A stretch of 64,000 nucleotides of DNA from Acidovorax radicis N35 (GCF_000204195.1 NZ_AFBG01000020.1:434001-498000), one strand, 5' to 3'. Positions 8,399 through 18,587 are shown, numbered from the stretch's first letter. A program made the numbers and translations. The notes: generated by a model from the letters alone, not told the origin.

Positions 8399-8407
8399 GG
8401 GGCGGGC

Positions 8408-8662
8408 TCAGTCGGGTGTGAACAGCCGCTCGAACTTGGTCTGGTCAGAGGGCAACTCGAAGGTCACCACCTGGCCCATTTTCATGTCCGACAGGCGGCA
8501 GGCTCCAAACAGCGTTGTTTTGCCCGCCAGCTCCATCACATCCAGGTCAATGATGGCGTAGGGGTGGGGCACGAAGACCTGGTGCGCGAAGACGTCGCGG
8601 ACCGTGTTGCGCGGGGACGGATAGAGCTTGTACAGATCGGTTTGAATTGTTTGTGTGGCCAT
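8408..8662 (-). CDS. conserved small hypothetical protein, 84 residues
   Basis: Soluble protein starting MATQTIQTDLYKLYPSPRNT, with FAHQVFVPHPYAIIDLDVME, GKTTLFGACRLSDMKMGQVV and FERLFTPD. The start was chosen at the ATG before ATQTIQ; the upstream in-frame extension is Arg/Leu-rich and overlaps the divergent gene's promoter region. No family is recognised and there are no membrane segments. It is divergent from the 76-residue gene across an 85-base gap and is followed at nine bases by the 120-residue gene, so it heads a small two-gene unit. Confidence 0.6.
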   Translation of the reverse strand: MATQTIQTDLYKLYPSPRNTVRDVFAHQVFVPHPYAIIDLDVMELAGKTTLFGACRLSDMKMGQVVTFELPSDQTKFERLFTPD

Positions 8663-8681
8663 GGGCGTTGACAGGAGCCTG

Positions 8682-8710
8682 TTCAAAGGTGTCAGCAGTG
8701 CGGGTACAGT
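8682..8710 (+). promoter_or_regulatory. candidate promoter for the 76-residue gene
   Basis: TTCAAA and TACAGT lie 17 bases apart, pointing toward the ATG 38 bases downstream. Both hexamers are partial matches to the sigma-70 consensus. Confidence 0.35.
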
Positions 8711-8747
8711 GCGAGCGAATCGTACAGACAAACCTTTTTACCTATTT

Positions 8748-8978
8748 ATGGCACGAAACAAAAGTGAATGGCCGGCCAAAGTGCTGGCGCTGGTGCGGGG
8801 CGGCAATGTGGACGCCGCCATCGCGCAGATCAAGGTGGCGCCCACGGTCGGTGATGTCACTCGCCTGCAAACCCTGCTGGCGCAATTGCCACCTTCCCCT
8901 GCGTTGGCACAGTTGCACAGGGTGGTCGAGGAAGAGCGCGCATTGCTGGCCGCACCCCGGTTGCACCGTTCGCCCTGA
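8748..8978 (+). CDS. small hypothetical protein, 76 residues
   Basis: Basic, helical protein beginning MARNKSEWPAKVLALVRGGN, followed by DAAIAQIKVAPTVGDVTRLQ and a short C-terminal helix ending APRLHRSP. The start was chosen at the ATG after the promoter-like TACAGT; an in-frame upstream extension would overlap the divergent gene. I do not recognise a family. It lies 51 bases ahead of moaE on the same strand and could share its transcript. Confidence 0.6.
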   Translation: MARNKSEWPAKVLALVRGGNVDAAIAQIKVAPTVGDVTRLQTLLAQLPPSPALAQLHRVVEEERALLAAPRLHRSP

Positions 8979-9029
8979 GTTCCCATCCATTCGCCTTTGC
9001 CGCCATCCGTCCCGTAGAGAATTTGTGCC

Positions 9030-9503
9030 ATGACCTTGCCCCGTGTTTCCATCCAGACCGAGGACTTCGACCTGTCCACCGAAGTCGCTGCGCTGCGCCG
9101 CGAAAACAAAGGTGTCGGCGCGGTGTGCAGTTTTGTGGGCACCGTGCGGGATCGCAACGAGGGCGACCAAGTGTCTTCCATGGAGCTGGAGCACTACCCC
9201 GGCATGACCGAAAAATCCATCGAAACCATGGTGAACGAGGCCTTCCGGCGCTTCGATATTTTTGGCGCCCGCGTGATCCACCGCGTGGGCCTGCTGCAGC
9301 CGCTCGACCAGATCGTGCTGGTGGCCGTGACCAGTGCCCACCGGGGCCAGAGTTTTCAGGCCTGCGAATTTTTGATGGACTACCTCAAGACCCAGGCACC
9401 GTTCTGGAAGAAGGAAGAAACCGCCCAAGGAGCGCGCTGGGTGGATGCGCGGGTGAGCGACGATGCGGCTGCCGTCCGTTGGGGCTTGCCTGCTCAGCAA
9501 TGA
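9030..9503 (+). CDS. moaE: molybdopterin synthase catalytic subunit MoaE
   Basis: Large subunit of molybdopterin synthase, which transfers sulfur from MoaD thiocarboxylate to precursor Z. The 157 residues include CSFVGTVRDRNEGD, MELEHYPGMTEKSI, HRVGLLQPLDQIVLVAVTSAHR and the catalytic Lys region YLKTQAPFWKKEE. These are all in family order. It lies apart from mobB-moeA-moaD but on the same strand, with moaD its expected partner. Confidence 0.94.
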   Translation: MTLPRVSIQTEDFDLSTEVAALRRENKGVGAVCSFVGTVRDRNEGDQVSSMELEHYPGMTEKSIETMVNEAFRRFDIFGARVIHRVGLLQPLDQIVLVAVTSAHRGQSFQACEFLMDYLKTQAPFWKKEETAQGARWVDARVSDDAAAVRWGLPAQQ

Positions 9504-9672
9504 ACCGCTCCATGCCCCGCCGCTGCGGTTTGCGGGCGGGCCTTTGTGGGCCTGCATGGCGATTTCATGTGCGAGGGGCCAGCCACTCACTGCTGCTGCA
9601 ATCTGTCAGAAATCCGCTCTTATCGCACGCCCCTGTGGCCGCAACTCCGCAGCGCAAAGCACGCGTAGACTC

Positions 9673-9712
9673 CTGATTTGATAGCTGTTGTCGCTTGCAG
9701 GTATTGCGGTAG
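9673..9712. repeat. degenerate copy of the dispersed intergenic repeat
   Basis: TTTGATAGCTGTTGTCGCTTGCAGG resembles the ATAGCTATTGGCGCTTGC half of copy C near 24.46 kb. The second half has decayed. It lies in the 238-base gap between convergent moaE and the first hybrid kinase, which otherwise shows no gene or clear terminator. Key residues of the match are ATAGCT and CGCTTG. Confidence 0.4.
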
Positions 9713-9741
9713 AGTCCCAAAAAGCTTGCAATCCTTGGGTT

Positions 9742-11505
9742 TCAACCGCCCATCACCTGGACCATTTGTTCGTGCAGCTGCGTGGGGGACACAGGCTTGT
9801 GCAACAGGGGAATGTTGCTGGCGAGGGCCTCGCGCAGGCGGTCGGGGCCGGTGTCTCCAGTGATCAGGAGTGCGGGCAGGTGCAGGCCGCTGTGGGCTCG
9901 CACAGCAGCAATGGCCTGGGCACCCGTGGATTGGTCTCGCAATCGGTAGTCGCTGATGATCAGCTGGGGGCAGCGCCGGGCCGCCGCCGCCAGGGCCTGG
10001 TCAATCGACTCCACCGCAGTGCAATCACAACCCCAGCTTTGCAGCAACTTCTGCATGCCGTGGCGAACAGCGGCATCGTCGTCAATCACCAGCACATGCA
10101 GGTCCAGGCGGCGCATGGGGCGGGCCACGGCTTGTAGGGGGTCGTTGACGACGGTGGCGCGGGCGTTGGGCAGGCGCAGACGAAACACGCTGCCGCGCCG
10201 GGGCCGGGAGCACACACTCAATGCATGCCCCAGCGCCCGTGCCAGGCCATCGACAATGGCCAGCCCCAACCCCAAGCCTTTTTCCCGATCGCGCTCAGGG
10301 TTGCCCAATTGATGAAACTCCCTGAAGACGGTTTGCAACTGGTCGGCTTCGATGCCAATACCGGTGTCCCACACCTCCAGCACCGTGTCGTCGCCACGCT
10401 TTCGGCACCCCACCAGAACCCCGCCGCGCACCGTATAGCGAATGGCGTTGGAAACCAGGTTGCGCAGCATCATCTCCACCAGGACCGGGTCGGAGTCAAT
10501 GGCCGCGTGGGTTTCGCGCAGGCGCAGCACCAGTCCCTGTGCCAGGGCTTGGGGGGCCAACTCACGGTCAATCTTGTTGAGCAGCGGCTGCAGGTGAAAG
10601 GGCGAGCGTCGCACCTCGACCACGCCAGCGTCGATGCGCGAGAAGTCGAGCAGCGTGCCCAGCATGCCGGTGGTGGTATCGGATGTGGCGCGGGCATTCG
10701 CCAGAACTTCTTGCTGCTCGGGTGACAAGGGGCTGCGCGACAGCACCTCCAGAAACAGGCCCTGGGCGTGGATGGGTTGACGCAGATCGTGGCTGGCAGC
10801 GGCCAGGAAGCGGGTTTTGGCCTGGTTGGCGTGCTCGGCTTCTTGATGAGCGGCCTGGGCTTTGTCGGTTTCGATGCGCAATTGCTGGATCAGCGCCATG
10901 TTTTCAAACCGCAGAGTGATGGCATCGAGCGCTACGCGCCCACCGTTGCGCCCTTGGGCCGTGAGGGTCGCCACGTAGACGGTCGAAATCAAGGCCATGG
11001 CGATGTAGGCCGGGTCGGGCATCAGCCAGAGCTTCAAGCCCAGGCAGGCCAACGCACTGGTGGCAAAGGCCACGAAAACCGGCATCACCACACAGTTCAC
11101 GGCCATGGCGTTGGCGGTGACGCCGGCCATGACCGCCATCACCAGGGCGGTCCCTACCACGGTGGCCGAGTCCAATCCTGCCCAAGCCAGCCCGGCCCAG
11201 ATGGCGCCGTCGAGGCCGTTGATGGCGATCAAAATCCACACGTGGCGGACGGCCGTGGACTCGGTCAGATCGCCGCTCAGCGCGAACCGCGCATGAAATA
11301 CATGGACCAACCGCGACACCACCACCGCGGCAGCCCACACCCACAGGCCCAGAGCGTTGCTGGGGTTGGACATCATCCACAACACAATGGCCAGCAGCGG
11401 GAAGATGGGGAGCAGCGACGGCCCCACATTGCCCATCAGCAGGCGCAGCAGCTCGACCAGGATGCGGTCGCCAGGCAGGCGCAGAAGTTGTTGGGGGCGG
11501 TTCAT
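9742..11505 (-). CDS. membrane hybrid histidine kinase with C-terminal receiver (module 1)
   Basis: Sensor kinase of 587 residues. Residues 1-185 contain about six hydrophobic segments and no large periplasmic loop. A short coiled region leads to the dimerisation/phosphoacceptor helix AAASHDLRQPIHA (His near 239). The ATPase domain has N box NLVSNAIRY, G1 box WDTGIGI and G2 box GLGLGLAIV. A receiver follows from about 460, with IDDD, the phospho-acceptor Asp in LIISDYRL and the conserved Lys in LLHKPV. The ATG overlaps the regulator stop (ATGA), so translation is coupled. The same architecture recurs at 18.6-20.4 kb. No extracytoplasmic sensing domain is visible, so the signal is unknown. Confidence 0.9.
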   Translation of the reverse strand: MNRPQQLLRLPGDRILVELLRLLMGNVGPSLLPIFPLLAIVLWMMSNPSNALGLWVWAAAVVVSRLVHVFHARFALSGDLTESTAVRHVWILIAINGLDGAIWAGLAWAGLDSATVVGTALVMAVMAGVTANAMAVNCVVMPVFVAFATSALACLGLKLWLMPDPAYIAMALISTVYVATLTAQGRNGGRVALDAITLRFENMALIQQLRIETDKAQAAHQEAEHANQAKTRFLAAASHDLRQPIHAQGLFLEVLSRSPLSPEQQEVLANARATSDTTTGMLGTLLDFSRIDAGVVEVRRSPFHLQPLLNKIDRELAPQALAQGLVLRLRETHAAIDSDPVLVEMMLRNLVSNAIRYTVRGGVLVGCRKRGDDTVLEVWDTGIGIEADQLQTVFREFHQLGNPERDREKGLGLGLAIVDGLARALGHALSVCSRPRRGSVFRLRLPNARATVVNDPLQAVARPMRRLDLHVLVIDDDAAVRHGMQKLLQSWGCDCTAVESIDQALAAAARRCPQLIISDYRLRDQSTGAQAIAAVRAHSGLHLPALLITGDTGPDRLREALASNIPLLHKPVSPTQLHEQMVQVMGG

Positions 11506-12110
11506 CCCACCAGCCCCTTGCGGCGGGCGGCAAACACCGCCTCGGACCGATTGGACACACCCAGGTGCGCCAGGATGGCCTGCACATGCACCCGCACCGT
11601 GTTTTCTGCGAGTCCCAACTTGCGCCCGATGGCCTTGTTGGTCAAGCCCTGGCACAACTGGTCCAGCACTTCGCATTGCCGGGGGGTCAGGCCAGAAGGG
11701 GTCTGGGGCACGGCGGGCGTTGAGGGCAGCGTCCCGCCCGCAAGGGGCAGCGCCAGCACCTGTTTGACCACCGACAGAATATCGTCCGCCGTCTGCTCTT
11801 TGGACACGAAGGCCGACGCGCCCTGTTCCATGGCCAGACGCATTGCGTCGGGTGAGGGGTCTGCGGTTAGCACCACGATGGGGGTCTTGGCCCAACGCCG
11901 CTGAAGCAGCGCCATGCCATCCAGCCCATTGAGCCCCTGAAGCCGCACGTCCAGCAGGATGAGCTGGGGCGGTGCCACCTGTTGCAGGGCCTCGTCGATG
12001 GAGCCCGCCTTGAGCACCTCCAGGTCGCTGAGCACAGACCTCAGCAACAGATGCAACCCCGTGCGGAACATGGCGTGGTCGTCAATCAGCAGAACACGGG
12101 TAGGTGGCAT
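11502..12110 (-). CDS. LuxR/NarL-type response regulator (module 1)
   Basis: DNA-binding response regulator of 202 residues. The receiver has RVLLIDDHAMFR with the acidic pair, the phosphorylated Asp in LILLDVRLQG, a Thr in VVLTAD and the Lys in FVSKEQ. The C-terminal helix-turn-helix is LTPRQCEVLDQLCQGLTNKA followed by LAENTVRVHVQAIL. The start was placed at MPPTRVLLIDDH; the upstream in-frame extension is not receiver-like. No Shine-Dalgarno is seen, and a TACAGT element eight bases before the ATG hints at a leaderless message. It precedes and overlaps its kinase. Upstream lies the GTCC...GGAC dyad also found before the paralogous regulator at 21 kb. Confidence 0.92.
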   Translation of the reverse strand: MPPTRVLLIDDHAMFRTGLHLLLRSVLSDLEVLKAGSIDEALQQVAPPQLILLDVRLQGLNGLDGMALLQRRWAKTPIVVLTADPSPDAMRLAMEQGASAFVSKEQTADDILSVVKQVLALPLAGGTLPSTPAVPQTPSGLTPRQCEVLDQLCQGLTNKAIGRKLGLAENTVRVHVQAILAHLGVSNRSEAVFAARRKGLVG

Positions 12111-12168
12111 GGGCGGGGACTGTACCCTGCCCAACCCCCGCCCATGCCCACTGATGCTGCGGGTGTTG

Positions 12169-12189
12169 TGTCCTAGCTCAATTGGACTA
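12169..12189 (-). promoter_or_regulatory. dyad upstream of regulator 1, similar to one upstream of regulator 2
   Basis: The minus strand reads TAGTCCAATTGAGC and then TAGGACA, giving GTCC-N10-GGAC. The start matches TAGTCCATTTGTGC upstream of the paralogous regulator at 21.09 kb in 12 of 14 positions. It lies about 60-80 bases before the regulator start, in the region divergent to the IPTL-CTERM-like gene. It may be an operator bound by one or both regulators. This is inference from position and similarity. Confidence 0.45.
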
Positions 12190-12403
12190 TAGGGCGACGG
12201 AGAAGGCATTTTTAGCATTGCCGGCGAGTCTTGACACTTTCATCTTTAGAAAAAAGTTTGTGTCAACGCCTTCGAGGGTGCTCAGTGCTGTCTTGCTGAA
12301 ACGCATTGCTGCGACGTCAGCGATGCCAAGGCGACGTGAGTCCATCCCTGTCTGGCCGTTCAAACCATGGGTGGCCGTTCTTTTCCTTCTTGAATGAGTA
12401 GAT

Positions 12404-12994
12404 ATGTTGAAAAAATTCCTGGTAGCTGTGGTGTCCTGCTTGGCGCTGAGTCCTGCTTTCGCTGTGCTGACGTTCACGCTGACCGAGGCCGGCGGTAACG
12501 TGGTGCTGACGGCAAGTGGGAATGTGAATACCTCGGCCTTGACCCCCTTTGGTCCTGGCACCTGCACCATGCCGGGGTTAATACTGCCAAGTACCGGTGG
12601 TTTGTGCTCTGGAGCCGGTATAGGATTTTCCTACTTGGGCATGACGGGGCCGATGAGTTTTGGCCCGGGGGCACAGACGGGGGGGGTCAGCACATCGGGC
12701 GACACCGTGGCGGTGATAGGTGTGGCTGGGGGAGTTCTGCTGCCGGTAGGCTACACATCCGGCTCCGCCCTTTCGGGTACCGCTACTTTTGCAGGCGCCA
12801 CCTTGACCAGCCTGGGCGTCACGCCTGGCATTTACACCTGGACGTTTGGCTCCGGTGCATCAGCGGATTCCGTGGTGGTGGTTGCTGCGGCGGCTGCGAG
12901 CAATGTGCCCACCCTGGGTGAAGGGGCGTTGGTGCTGCTGGCGGGGTTGCTGGGCTGGATGAGCTTGGGTGCGCTGCGTCGGCGTGCTGGCTGA
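12404..12994 (+). CDS. exported protein with IPTL-CTERM-like C-terminal sorting signal
   Basis: Protein of 196 residues with signal peptide MLKKFLVAVVSCLALSPAFA and a Gly/Thr/Ser/Ala-rich beta-type middle (FTLTEAGGNVVLTASGNVNT) like that of PEP-CTERM substrates. The C terminus follows the sorting pattern: VPTLGEGA, then a hydrophobic helix (LVLLAGLLGWMSLGAL) and a basic end RRRAG. The IPTL-CTERM class is normally IPTLxxWG and is linked to exosortase H. Here Ile is Val and the Trp-Gly pair is Gly-Ala, so it is a divergent member. No exosortase lies in the window. The gene is divergent from regulator 1, whose upstream dyad lies in the shared 293-base gap. That gap also holds a weak TTGACAC / GTGTCAA inverted repeat. 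Confidence 0.75.
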   Translation: MLKKFLVAVVSCLALSPAFAVLTFTLTEAGGNVVLTASGNVNTSALTPFGPGTCTMPGLILPSTGGLCSGAGIGFSYLGMTGPMSFGPGAQTGGVSTSGDTVAVIGVAGGVLLPVGYTSGSALSGTATFAGATLTSLGVTPGIYTWTFGSGASADSVVVVAAAAASNVPTLGEGALVLLAGLLGWMSLGALRRRAG

Positions 12995-13099
12995 CCAGCG
13001 CGCATACCCCAGCGTGCGCCGGGTTGCTGGCGTTGCGGGGCGCCTGACGCATGGCCATACGGGCCGAGAGGTAGGCGCTTGTACTGAAATTTCGAGAAA

Positions 13100-13152
13100 A
13101 ATTGGCCGCTAGCGCTTATTGGTAAAGCGCTGGAAGCTATAAATTTTGTAGT
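13100..13152. repeat. dispersed intergenic repeat, copy B
   Basis: AGCGCTT-attggta-AAGCGCT is a near-perfect inverted repeat followed by GGAAGCTATAAATTTTGTAG, the same AGCTAT arm as copy A. It lies in the 404-base gap between the IPTL-CTERM-like gene and the collagen-like lipoprotein. The rest of that gap shows no credible gene. Its other notable element is the hairpin near 13.32 kb. Confidence 0.7.
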
Positions 13153-13301
13153 GATTGTGAATGGGGCGGATGGAGGGTTTCGGCGGCACCAGGACTCCGG
13201 CGGCTCATTGGGTTGCGGGATGAGGCATCGCCGGGAACCACAAGCAGTCGTCGGGCCGTCCTACAAGGCGGCAGGGGATGCCTCGATAAATTAGCGCTAC
13301 C

Positions 13302-13340
13302 GCTGGCAGTGACTGTTGAAGGCAAAAAGTCACTGCCAGC
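13302..13340 (+). promoter_or_regulatory. 13-base perfect inverted repeat upstream of the collagen-like lipoprotein
   Basis: GCTGGCAGTGACT and AGTCACTGCCAGC pair perfectly around a 13-base loop, ending 58 bases before the lipoprotein ATG. There is no T-run after it, so it is not an intrinsic terminator for upstream transcription. It could be a 5' untranslated-region hairpin or an operator. The nearest promoter-like sequence, GATAAATT, lies just upstream and is weak. Confidence 0.45.
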
Positions 13341-13398
13341 AAGAAACTCTCCGCACAGTTTCATCATCACGTGCGCTTCATCTCCTACAAGGCTTCCC

Positions 13399-13731
13399 AT
13401 GAAAAAATCCCTGCTGCTTGCCGCACTTGTCGCCACCTTTGGTCTTGCCGCTTGCGAGAAAACGGTTGTTACCCCTCCCACCACAGCACCCGTGGTCGTG
13501 GTCCCGGGCCCGGCAGGCCCTGCTGGCGCTACGGGCGCAACCGGCTCGACCGGTGCCACGGTGGCCGTTCCCGGCCCTGCGGGCGAAACGGGTGCCACTG
13601 GTGCCACCGGTTCCTCGGGTGCCCCCGGCTATGACGGTGCCAAGGGTTCCACCGGCGCTACCGGTGCCACGGGCGATACGGGAGCCGATGGCAAAAAGGG
13701 CGATACCGTGATCGTCGTTCCCGCCAAGTAA
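13399..13731 (+). CDS. small lipoprotein with collagen-like Gly-X-Y repeats
   Basis: Protein of 110 residues. [19 protein letters not shown] is a lipoprotein signal peptide with lipobox LAAC (Cys 19). After a short Thr/Pro/Val linker come runs of Gly-X-Y triplets: [37 protein letters not shown] and [19 protein letters not shown], interrupted by short VAVP and YDGAK breaks. It ends DTVIVVPAK. The start is the ATG directly before the signal peptide; a longer in-frame extension has no coding character. Collagen-like repeats form trimeric triple helices in other bacterial surface proteins, so a short surface or periplasmic stalk is plausible. Only about 22 triplets are present. A strong terminator follows at 15 bases. 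Confidence 0.8.
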   Translation: MKKSLLLAALVATFGLAACEKTVVTPPTTAPVVVVPGPAGPAGATGATGSTGATVAVPGPAGETGATGATGSSGAPGYDGAKGSTGATGATGDTGADGKKGDTVIVVPAK

Positions 13732-13746
13732 CTCCCGGTGGACCCT

Positions 13747-13780
13747 AAAAAGCGCAGGCGGTATTCCGCCTGCGCTTTTT
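13747..13780. terminator. intrinsic terminator after the collagen-like lipoprotein
   Basis: AAAAAGCGCAGGCGG-tatt-CCGCCTGCGCTTTTT is a perfect 15-base stem with a four-base loop. The T-run on one side and the A-run on the other make it usable on both strands. It follows the lipoprotein stop and insulates clpB. Confidence 0.92.
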
Positions 13781-13922
13781 GCTTTGCAGGCCCACGGATG
13801 CGCAGCCCTTGCCACGCTCTGCGGGGGCGGTCTGAATCGGCGGTGATGAAATGAACCGGTCCAGGGCATCAGGGCGCCTTGGCGGTGATTGATCTGGCGC
13901 AAGGCCTGCGCGGGGGCGTCGT

Positions 13923-13949
13923 CTTGAAATTCCGGAAGATTTGCCCCAA
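13923..13949 (+). promoter_or_regulatory. sigma-32-type heat-shock promoter of clpB
   Basis: CTTGAAA and CCCCAA are separated by 14 bases, fitting the RpoH consensus CTTGAAA-N11 to 16-CCCCAT. Transcription would start about 20 bases before the clpB ATG, leaving room for the GGAGGA ribosome binding site. Confidence 0.75.
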
Positions 13950-13976
13950 GTGCAGCGCAATTCGGAGGACATCCAC

Positions 13977-16583
<2,607 letters not shown>

Positions 16584-16592
16584 TGCGGGCCC

Positions 16593-16634
16593 GGGAAGGG
16601 ATAGCGGCTCTAGTCAGGGCTGCCATCCCTTCCC
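16593..16634 (+). terminator. long hairpin after clpB
   Basis: GGGAAGGGAT and ATCCCTTCCC pair perfectly, and the stem can be extended inward by several more pairs with mismatches. There is no T-run, so it may act with Rho or protect the mRNA 3' end. The next small gene starts only 25 bases later. Confidence 0.5.
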
Positions 16635-16658
16635 CAAGATGTGAAGGAGAGGTGTCGT

Positions 16659-17015
16659 TTGAATGAATTTGTTGCGGGCGTTGTGCGCCTGTTGCTGCGG
16701 GTGGTGGTCATCGCCATGGGCCTGGTGCTGTTCGCCAGCCTGCTGATCGCCATGATGGTGCTGGCGCTGGTGTGGACGCTGCGCGCAGGCTGGGCACGCC
16801 TCACAGGCCAGCCGGTGACCCCCTGGGCCATGCGCATGGATCCCCGCACGGGGTTCAGCACCGTGTTTCGCTCCACGGAGCGCTGGTCGTCCGGTCGCCG
16901 TGGTCCTGCGCCGGCCGCAGATGACACCAGCGACGAGACCGCAGCGTCGCGCCGGGGTGGCATCTTGCCTGGCGCCGCTGAGGTCACGGACGTTGAGGCG
17001 CGCGAAGTGCGCTGA
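16659..17015 (+). CDS. small putative membrane protein
   Basis: About 118 residues with one long or two short hydrophobic helices near the N terminus (LLLRVVVIAMGLVLFASLLI and AMMVLALVWTLRAG), followed by a polar Arg/Ala/Gly-rich cytoplasmic-type tail. The TTG start is chosen because AAGGAGAG lies seven bases before it, giving MNEFVAGVVRLLL. A GTG six codons upstream is the alternative, but it would consume the ribosome binding site. I recognise no family. It follows clpB and its hairpin, and may depend on read-through or its own promoter. Confidence 0.55.
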   Translation: MNEFVAGVVRLLLRVVVIAMGLVLFASLLIAMMVLALVWTLRAGWARLTGQPVTPWAMRMDPRTGFSTVFRSTERWSSGRRGPAPAADDTSDETAASRRGGILPGAAEVTDVEAREVR

Positions 17016-17147
17016 GGGGGCACTGGCCGGCCGATGCGCCGCGCCTTTGGCGGTCCCGCGTGGAGCTGCTTGCGCAGCGAGTCCGTGTGCCGGTCTCGCC
17101 TGTTTTTTCCGTGACGCGCCTGTCGGGGTGTCTTCTATGATCCGACC

Positions 17148-18587
17148 ATGACACCAGCCGATATCCACGCCCATTTCGATCTTCAACGCCAGGCCAGCCG
17201 CGCGCATGTGGATGTGCCGCTGCTCGTGCGCCGTGAGCGGCTGCTGCGCCTTCGCAAGATGCTCGACGAGAATGGCCCCGTGCTGGCAGCGGCCGTGCAG
17301 GCCGACTTTGGCATGCGTTCGCCACGCCTGACCGAGGTGGCCGACTTCTTTGTGCTGCGCACCCTGCTGTCGCACACGCTGCGCCATCTGGCGAAGTGGA
17401 TGAAGCCCCGCAAGGTCCATACGCCGATCTACCTGCAGCCGGCCCATGCCTTCATCCAACGCCAGCCGCTGGGCGTGGTGGGGGTGATTGCCCCGTGGAA
17501 CTACCCGGTGCAACTGGCCCTGGCGCCCGCCATCACGGCATTGGCAGCGGGCAACCGCGTGATGCTCAAGCCCAGCGAGCTGACGCCCCACACTTCGGCC
17601 CAACTGGCGTTGCTGGTGGCGCAGTTCTTTGCCCCCGACGAGTTCTGCGTGGTGCAGGGCGACGCCAACCTGTCGGCCCTGTTTGCCTCGTTGCCGTTCG
17701 ACCATCTGGTGTTTACCGGCTCCACCGCCGTGGGCCGCAAGGTGGCGCAGGCAGCGGCGCAGAACCTGACACCCACCACGCTGGAGCTCGGCGGAAAGTC
17801 CCCTTGCATCATCGATGGCCACTGCGACATGGCGGATGCGGCGCTCAAGATTGCGCACGGCAAGCTGCTCAACGCGGGGCAAACCTGTATTGCCCCCGAC
17901 TATGTGCTGCTGCCGCGCGGCCGCGAGGGCGAGTTTGCACAGGCCTACCGGGCTGCGGTGGCGCGCCTGTTCCCCACCATCGAGGGCAATGCCGACTACG
18001 CCTCCATCATCACCCCGCGCCACCATGCGCGCCTGCGCACCATGCTGCAGCAGGCACAAACGCAGGGTGCGGAGGTGCAGACCATCGACCCCACCGCTGG
18101 CAAGCCGGTGGTCCACACCGTAGGCACGCTGGGCGACGGCGCCAGCCGCCAGATGGCGCCCACGCTGGTGTTTGGCGCCACGTCGCAGATGCAGCTCATG
18201 CAGGAGGAGATCTTTGGCCCCATCCTGCCGGTGATCTCGTACGAACGGCTCGACGATGCCATTGCCCACATCAACACCGGGCCACGCCCGCTGGCGCTGT
18301 ACTGGTTTGGCCAGAGCGAGGCGGTGCAGGCCGATGTGCTCCGGCGCACAGTGAGCGGCGGTGTGACGGTGAACGACACGCTGATGCACATCGCGCATGA
18401 CAACCTGCCGTTTGGCGGCGTGGGTGACAGTGGCTGGGGCGCTTATCACGGTGAACAGGGCTTTCTGCGCTTTTGCCACCAGAAGTCGGTGCTGGTGCAG
18501 TCGCGCTGGGCCATGGGCTCGCTGTTCTACCCGCCGTACGGCGCGAAGTTCGACCAGGTCATGGGGTTGCTGCGGCGCTGGCTGTAG
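17148..18587 (+). CDS. aldehyde dehydrogenase, coniferyl-aldehyde-type
   Basis: NAD(P)-dependent oxidation of an aldehyde to its acid. The 479 residues have APWNYPVQLALAP, the cofactor site MLKPSELTP, FTGSTAVGRKV, the general-base Glu in LELGGKSP and the nucleophilic Cys in NAGQTCIAPDY, then EEIFGPILPV and NDTLMHIAHDNLPFGGVGDS. The short N terminus and the GVGDSGWGAYHGEQGF ending resemble the class 3 / coniferyl aldehyde dehydrogenase branch, but the substrate cannot be read from sequence. The last 29 bases overlap the 3' end of the hybrid kinase gene on the other strand. No aromatic-degradation genes are adjacent. Confidence 0.9.
   Translation: MTPADIHAHFDLQRQASRAHVDVPLLVRRERLLRLRKMLDENGPVLAAAVQADFGMRSPRLTEVADFFVLRTLLSHTLRHLAKWMKPRKVHTPIYLQPAHAFIQRQPLGVVGVIAPWNYPVQLALAPAITALAAGNRVMLKPSELTPHTSAQLALLVAQFFAPDEFCVVQGDANLSALFASLPFDHLVFTGSTAVGRKVAQAAAQNLTPTTLELGGKSPCIIDGHCDMADAALKIAHGKLLNAGQTCIAPDYVLLPRGREGEFAQAYRAAVARLFPTIEGNADYASIITPRHHARLRTMLQQAQTQGAEVQTIDPTAGKPVVHTVGTLGDGASRQMAPTLVFGATSQMQLMQEEIFGPILPVISYERLDDAIAHINTGPRPLALYWFGQSEAVQADVLRRTVSGGVTVNDTLMHIAHDNLPFGGVGDSGWGAYHGEQGFLRFCHQKSVLVQSRWAMGSLFYPPYGAKFDQVMGLLRRWL

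Noticed and set aside
9504..9741. Possible small gene between moaE and hybrid kinase 1
   Set aside because: The frames there start inside moaE or run antisense to the kinase, and the region contains a degenerate repeat.
12231..12266. TTGACAC ... GTGTCAA inverted repeat as a promoter or operator
   Set aside because: TTGACA has no matching -10 at 16-18 bases, and seven-base arms with a 22-base spacer are too weak to claim a site.
12182..12570. Small frames on both strands between regulator 1 and the IPTL-CTERM-like gene
   Set aside because: They overlap each other or the start of the IPTL-CTERM-like gene, lack ribosome binding sites and show no family features.
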